From positions 1-37,761 of the forward strand of contig JAGQJE010000030.1 of assembly GCA_020430775.1 (NCBI GenBank): 37,761 bases of DNA. Reading direction: 5' to 3'. The translations under genes were made by a program, and so were the position numbers. The stretch comes from Myxococcales bacterium (lineage in GTDB: Bacteria; Myxococcota_A; Polyangia; Polyangiales; Houyiibacteriaceae). The notes beneath the pieces were generated by a model. The model did not search any database, was not told the DNA's origin, and worked only from the letters and a program-made list of their open reading frames with translations. Shown in pieces: positions 33,665 through 37,761 of the stretch (the first letter of the stretch is position 1; each line of letters starts with the position of its first letter).

Positions 33665-34363
33665 ATGCGGCTGCGGGACGCGACGGTGCTCGCGCGATGC
33701 GACGACGAGGGCGCGCTGCGCGTCCGCGGCGGCCGCGTCGAGGTGCGGTACGGGCCGACATCCCCGAAGGCCTACGCCGCCTCGCCGCGCAACCTCGAGG
33801 CGATCGAGGGCGGCGCCGTATACCCGGACGCGCACTGCGTCGACGCGGCGCCCGCCGCGAAGGCCGGCGGTCGCAAGTCGAAGGCCGCCTCGCGCGCGCC
33901 CGCCGGGGTGAAGAGCGCGTCGAAGCCGCCGACAGAGCCCAGAGGCGACGAGGTGCTCGCGTACGCGGACGGCGCGTGCAGCGGGAACCCTGGACCCGCG
34001 GGGCTCGGCGTGGTGCTCCGCCACGACGGCCGCTCGCGCTGCCTGAGCGAGTACCTCGGCCGCGCCACCAACAACGTCGCCGAGCTGACCGGCATCCTGC
34101 GCGCGCTCGAGGCGACCCCCGACCCCGCCCGCCCGCTGCGCATCTACACCGACTCGACCTACGCGATCGGTGTGCTGACGAAGGGCTGGAAGCCGAAGAA
34201 GAACGTCGAGCTGATCGCGGAGATCCGCGAGGCGCTCGATGGTCTCGACGACGTGCGCATCCACCACGTCCCGGGGCACGCCGGCGTCGAGCTGAACGAC
34301 CTCGCCGACAACCTCGCGGTGCAGGCCGTCAAGAGCCGCCGCTCGACCGGCTGGACCGAGTGA
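33665..34363 (+). CDS. rnhA: Ribonuclease HI with an N-terminal extension
   Basis: This is a 232-residue protein. The C-terminal part (about residues 98-232) is RNase HI: YADGACSGNPGPAG (first Asp), NNVAELTGIL (Glu), IYTDSTYA (Asp), and HHVPGHAGVELNDLADNLA (His and last Asp). All four catalytic acids are present, so it should cleave the RNA strand of RNA-DNA hybrids. The first 60 residues form a small strand-rich segment (VLARCDDEGALRVRGGRVEV) unlike the usual RnhA start, followed by an Ala/Lys/Pro linker. GTG at 33650 preceded by TAGGCC at seven bases is a plausible alternative start (five more residues). It stands between the divergent ccmA and the convergent RND gene. Confidence 0.9.
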   Translation: MRLRDATVLARCDDEGALRVRGGRVEVRYGPTSPKAYAASPRNLEAIEGGAVYPDAHCVDAAPAAKAGGRKSKAASRAPAGVKSASKPPTEPRGDEVLAYADGACSGNPGPAGLGVVLRHDGRSRCLSEYLGRATNNVAELTGILRALEATPDPARPLRIYTDSTYAIGVLTKGWKPKKNVELIAEIREALDGLDDVRIHHVPGHAGVELNDLADNLAVQAVKSRRSTGWTE

Positions 34364-34366
34364 CTC

Positions 34367-34383
34367 CCTGACCCGACCTCAGG
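34367..34383. repeat. Inverted repeat CCTGA-N7-TCAGG between convergent genes
   Basis: The five-base arms with a seven-base spacer lie in the 15-base gap between the RNase HI and RND genes and reach into the RND stop codon. The block is the reverse complement of GGTCGGGTCAGG in the repeat at 20303. It could be a weak bidirectional terminator, but the stem is short and no T run is present. Confidence 0.3.
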
Positions 34384-37300
34384 CCGGCTCCGCGCGTCGC
34401 TGCCACAGGTAGTAGATGAGCGGGATCACGAGCAGCGTCAGCACGGTCGAGGCGAGGATGCCGAAGATCAGCGAGATGGCGAGCCCGCCGAACACCGGGT
34501 CCGCGAGCATCGTCGCGGAGCCGAAGACCACCGTGAGGGCGGTCAGCAAGATGGGTCGCAGGCGGACGGCGCCCGCCTCGATCACCGACGCGCGCAGCGG
34601 CTCGCCCGCGACGCGTCGCTCCACGATGAAGTCGATGAGCAAGAGCGCGTTGCGCACGACGATCCCCGCGAGCGCGATGACGCCGATCATCGAGGTCGCC
34701 GTGAAGGGCTGGCCGAGCAGCCAGTGGCCGGGGAAGACGCCGATGAGGGTGATGGGGATCGCGATCATCACTACGACCGGCATCAAGAACGACTGGTAGT
34801 AGCCGACGAGGAGCAGGTAGATCAGCACGAGGGCGACCATGAACGCCGCCCCGAGGTCCCGGAACACGTCGAGCGTGAGCCGCATCTCGCCGAGCCAGTG
34901 GAGCTGGTAGTTGCGCAGATCGCTCGGCGTCTCTCGAACGAACCCGAGGTTGCCGACCTCGAGCGTGCCGCCGTCGACCGGCGCGCCCGACAGCGCACGC
35001 GTGAGCGACGTGACGGCGTAGACGGGGCTCGAGCGCAGCATGTTCCCCGACACGTAGACCGTCGGGTACTGGTCGCGCGTGTAGAAGCGCTTGTCCGCCG
35101 GACGGCGTTCGAGGCGGGCGATCGTCGACAGGGGCACCCGCGCGCCCTGCGGGGTCATGAGCGTGAGGGTGTCGAGCAGGTGCGGGTCGGTGCGGGCCTG
35201 CCGCGGCAGGCGCAGGACGATCGGCACGGGCTCGAGGGAGCCGGTGTGCTCGATGTCGCCGACCGCGCGGCCGGCGAAGTAGGTCTCGAGCGTCTGCGCG
35301 ATCTGCGCGGGCGCGACGCCCGCCGAGGTCGCCGCGTCTCGGTCGACCGCGAGGCGGAGCTCCTCGACGTCGTCCCCGACGGAGTCGTCCTGGTTGATCA
35401 TGCCGTAGACGCGGCCGTAGCCGTCCGCGCGAATGCGCCCGCCGAGCGACCGGAGCGTGTCGTAGTCCGGCCCGTAGAGCGCGGCCATCATCTGAGAGCG
35501 GACCGGGGGCCCCGGCGGGGTCTCGAGGATCTTGATGCGCGTCCGAGGGAAGGCCGCGCGGACGGGTGCGAGCGCGTCGTAGAGTTCCTGCGCGATCGCG
35601 TGTGAGCCGACGTCCCGCGCGTGCTTGCCTACCAGGCCCACGCGGATCTGCGCGAGCTGTGGGCCGCTGCGCGCGGCGTCTCCGCGTACCATCGCGGCGA
35701 AATCCTCCGGCGCCGGCTCACCGACGAAGGTCTGGTAGTCGGTGACCTGCGGGTGGCTGCCGATGACCTCACCGACGGCCTCCGCGATGCGCGCGGTCTG
35801 CTCTCGCGCGGTCCCGAGCGGCGCGTCCACCTCGACGAGGAGCGTGTCGACGTTGTCGTCCGGGAGCATCTTCAGCTCGACACCGAAGGGCGAGAGCGGT
35901 CCGTCCGCGCCTTGCGGGCGCACGAGCTGCCACGCCGGCTGGAGCATCACGACGAAGAGCAATGCGACGACGCCGCCGAGGAAGAACCGGCGTCGCCGCC
36001 GCCCGTCGAGCAGCGGGATGAGCAGCCGCGTGTACGCGCGGTGGAGTCGGTCCGCCTGCTGCACCGACTCCTGCTCGAGCGGGCGACGACTGACCGCCTC
36101 CATGACCCGTGCGTTCTTGCGACGGAGCCAGTGCCACGCGAGATATGGGACCACCGTGTAGGCGATGATCAGCGAGGCGAGCATCGCGATCGGCGCGTTG
36201 AAGGGGATGGGGCCCATGAACGGGCCCATCATCCCGGTGACGAACGCCATCGGGATGAGCGCGAGGATCACGGTGAAGGTCGCGACGATCGTGGGCCGGC
36301 CGATCTCGTTCGCCGCCTCGACGACGAGGGCGTCGAAGCCTCGCCGTGGTCCGCGCAGGTGCGCGTGCCGGTGGATGTTCTCGATGACGACGATGCTGTC
36401 GTCGACGAGCAGCCCGAGCGACAGGATGAGGGCGAACAGGGTGATGCGGTTGATCGTCTGTCCGGCGACCCAGCCCGCGCCGAGCACGACGAAGAGGATG
36501 AGCGGGATCGAGAGCGTGACGATCGACGCCTCACGCCAGCCGAGCGAGACCAGCAGGATGACGACCACCGTCGCGATCGCGACGACCAGGTGCTCCATCA
36601 GCGTGTTGACCGCGTCGTCGGCCGTGACGCCGTCGTCTCGGGTCACGGTGACGTGGACGCCCTCCGGGAGCGCCGCGCGCTCGACCGCGTGCAGCCGCGC
36701 GAGCACGTCGCGCGCCACGGTCACGCCGTTCGTGCCCTTCTTGCGGGCGACGCCGATCGTCACGGCGCTGTGGTCGACGCGCGGGGGGCGCGCCTGCGGG
36801 TCGGCTGGCCCGAACGCGATGGAGGAGCGGACGCGGTCGTCGGCGGGGCCGTCCCTCACGTCCGCGACGTCGCCGAGGAAGACCGGCTTGCCGTCGAAGC
36901 TCCCGACCATCACGCCGCGGACGTCGTCGGCCGAGCCGAGCGCGGCGGCGACGCGCAGCGGGTGCTCCCGTCCGCCGTAGGCGACGTCGCCGGCGCCGCG
37001 GTTCACGTTGTTCTGGGCGATGGCGCCCGCGACCGCGTCGACGTCGAGGCCGTACGCGGCGAGGCGCGCCGGGTCGAGGTCGACGCGCACGGCTGCCCGC
37101 GAGGCGCCGGAGACCGTCGTCTTCCCGACGCCCGGCACGCTGCGAAGCTGCTCGACCACGTGCTCGGCGACGCCGCGCAGGGTGTCCGGAGCGAGCGTGT
37201 CCGAGTAGAGCGCGAGCGTCACGATCGGCACGTCGTACAGGCTCACCGCTTGGATGAGCGGCGGCGCCGTGCCGGGCGGGATGCGGTCGAGGTTGCTGTT

Positions 37301-37761
37301 GATCTGGTTGTAGACCTTGACGAGGCTCCGCTCTTCGTCTTCACCCACGTCGAAGCGCACGGTGACGATCGCGCGATCGGTCTCGGCCTGACCGTAGGTG
37401 TGGTCGACCCCGGGGAGCGAGCCGAGCAGGGCCTCGAGCGGCTTGACGACCTGGTCGAGCATGTCCGCGGCGTTGCGGCCGGGACGCGAGACCATGATGT
37501 TGACGACGGGCACGACGACGTCGGGGTTGTAGGTGCGCGGCGTCGCGTACACCGCGAGCGCACCGAAGAGCGTGACGCCGACGATGATGAGCGGTGTGAG
37601 CTTCGAGCGGAGAAAGACCGCCGCCATCTTCCCGGCGACGTTCAGCCGGATGTGTGAGGCGGCGTCCCTGGGCTCGTCCGGCGGGCTCGCCGCCGTCGCC
37701 GAGGCGGGCGCGGCGGGCGATGGGCTCGCCGCCGCCGCCGGGGCTTCCGCGGCCGTCGGCT
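34379..37761 (-). CDS. RND-family efflux pump inner-membrane transporter, N-terminus cut by window edge
   Basis: This pump of at least 1127 residues runs off the right edge. It has the AcrB-type layout: helix 1 (SKLTPLIIVGVTLFGALAV), porter domain with RPLE-like VVKPLEALLGSLPGV, helix 4 with the proton-relay pair in LGLLVDDSIVVIENIHRH, a second porter half, and the later helices with ALAGIVVRNALLLIDF, where an Arg stands at the place of the relay Lys of AcrB. This Arg is seen in some RND relatives. The frame is open past the ATG at 37627 to the edge with an Ala/Pro/Ser-rich cytosolic lead (HIRLNVAGK then the helix), so the true start is beyond the window. It exports drugs or metals with an adaptor and TolC partner; substrate not settled. 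Confidence 0.9.
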   Translation of the reverse strand, partial: PTAAEAPAAAASPSPAAPASATAASPPDEPRDAASHIRLNVAGKMAAVFLRSKLTPLIIVGVTLFGALAVYATPRTYNPDVVVPVVNIMVSRPGRNAADMLDQVVKPLEALLGSLPGVDHTYGQAETDRAIVTVRFDVGEDEERSLVKVYNQINSNLDRIPPGTAPPLIQAVSLYDVPIVTLALYSDTLAPDTLRGVAEHVVEQLRSVPGVGKTTVSGASRAAVRVDLDPARLAAYGLDVDAVAGAIAQNNVNRGAGDVAYGGREHPLRVAAALGSADDVRGVMVGSFDGKPVFLGDVADVRDGPADDRVRSSIAFGPADPQARPPRVDHSAVTIGVARKKGTNGVTVARDVLARLHAVERAALPEGVHVTVTRDDGVTADDAVNTLMEHLVVAIATVVVILLVSLGWREASIVTLSIPLILFVVLGAGWVAGQTINRITLFALILSLGLLVDDSIVVIENIHRHAHLRGPRRGFDALVVEAANEIGRPTIVATFTVILALIPMAFVTGMMGPFMGPIPFNAPIAMLASLIIAYTVVPYLAWHWLRRKNARVMEAVSRRPLEQESVQQADRLHRAYTRLLIPLLDGRRRRRFFLGGVVALLFVVMLQPAWQLVRPQGADGPLSPFGVELKMLPDDNVDTLLVEVDAPLGTAREQTARIAEAVGEVIGSHPQVTDYQTFVGEPAPEDFAAMVRGDAARSGPQLAQIRVGLVGKHARDVGSHAIAQELYDALAPVRAAFPRTRIKILETPPGPPVRSQMMAALYGPDYDTLRSLGGRIRADGYGRVYGMINQDDSVGDDVEELRLAVDRDAATSAGVAPAQIAQTLETYFAGRAVGDIEHTGSLEPVPIVLRLPRQARTDPHLLDTLTLMTPQGARVPLSTIARLERRPADKRFYTRDQYPTVYVSGNMLRSSPVYAVTSLTRALSGAPVDGGTLEVGNLGFVRETPSDLRNYQLHWLGEMRLTLDVFRDLGAAFMVALVLIYLLLVGYYQSFLMPVVVMIAIPITLIGVFPGHWLLGQPFTATSMIGVIALAGIVVRNALLLIDFIVERRVAGEPLRASVIEAGAVRLRPILLTALTVVFGSATMLADPVFGGLAISLIFGILASTVLTLLVIPLIYYLWQRRAEPA

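Noticed and set aside
35621-37657. Long open frame (678 codons) on the plus strand opposite the RND pump gene
   Set aside because: Extreme Asp/Arg/Val/Glu composition and no recognisable motif; the opposite strand encodes a full set of RND motifs.

Overview
This window is very GC-rich (by eye about 70% or more) and densely coded, with short intergenic gaps, many convergent or overlapping gene ends and frequent GTG starts. The gene content suggests a Gram-negative chromosome, plausibly a member of the Myxococcota (myxobacteria and relatives). It includes a membrane-bound Ser/Thr kinase with an unusual N-terminus, several lipoproteins and outer-membrane barrels, a TolC/RND efflux inventory, HiPIP, hemerythrin and Rieske redox proteins, and a short DsbD. 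The taxonomic placement is inference; no rRNA gene is present.

Left end (1-2962): the right end of an integrated element, probably a prophage or integrative element. It holds the C-terminal end of a coiled-coil RecF/SbcC-like phage ATPase, an SSB, two small unknown proteins and a large serine recombinase, all with overlapping stop/start codons. The recombinase frame runs into the 3' end of an initiator tRNA-fMet gene on the opposite strand, which is the likely attachment site. A near-consensus promoter for that tRNA lies inside the 3' end of the next chromosomal gene.

Region 2978-9556: a lipin/LNS2-like phosphatase lipoprotein, an unknown 229-residue protein, a Ser/Thr kinase with a sigma-region-4-like segment, a TM segment and a coiled coil, then a single-chain fusion of acetate kinase with a PduL-type phosphotransacylase, closed by a good intrinsic terminator, and a small unknown protein.

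Region 9577-18633: a short DsbD; a three-gene overlapping envelope operon (membrane protein, DUF4398-like lipoprotein, periplasmic/barrel protein); a membrane-anchored unknown protein; a SAM methyltransferase; a hemerythrin; a HiPIP; an MlaF-like ATPase; a CopD/HemJ-like membrane protein; and a PlsC-like acyltransferase.

Region 18743-26300: a Rieske/FAD reductase; then a complete tripartite multidrug pump read right to left (HlyD/EmrA adaptor, EmrB/QacA MFS pump, TolC channel) with its TetR regulator as the last gene. A palindromic candidate operator overlaps the -35 box in front of the adaptor gene. A DUF481 outer-membrane protein is divergent from it.

Region 26313-37761: a MoaB and sugar-nucleotidyltransferase pair, a fosmidomycin-resistance-type MFS pump, an acyl-CoA dehydrogenase, a DUF1285 protein preceded by a tandem 35-base repeat, a cytochrome c maturation set (CcmA, CcmB, TlpA-like thioredoxin), an RNase HI with an N-terminal extension, and a large RND efflux pump cut by the right edge.

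Main points for a second look: the AckA-PduL fusion; the kinase with the sigma-4-like segment; the integrase whose last codons lie in tRNA-fMet; a recurrent GGCTGCTA-type -10 element placed 6-9 bases before several start codons, suggesting leaderless transcripts; and the spaced 35-base repeat before the DUF1285 gene. No CRISPR array, insertion sequence or rRNA gene was seen. No gene-free stretch exceeds 300 bases.
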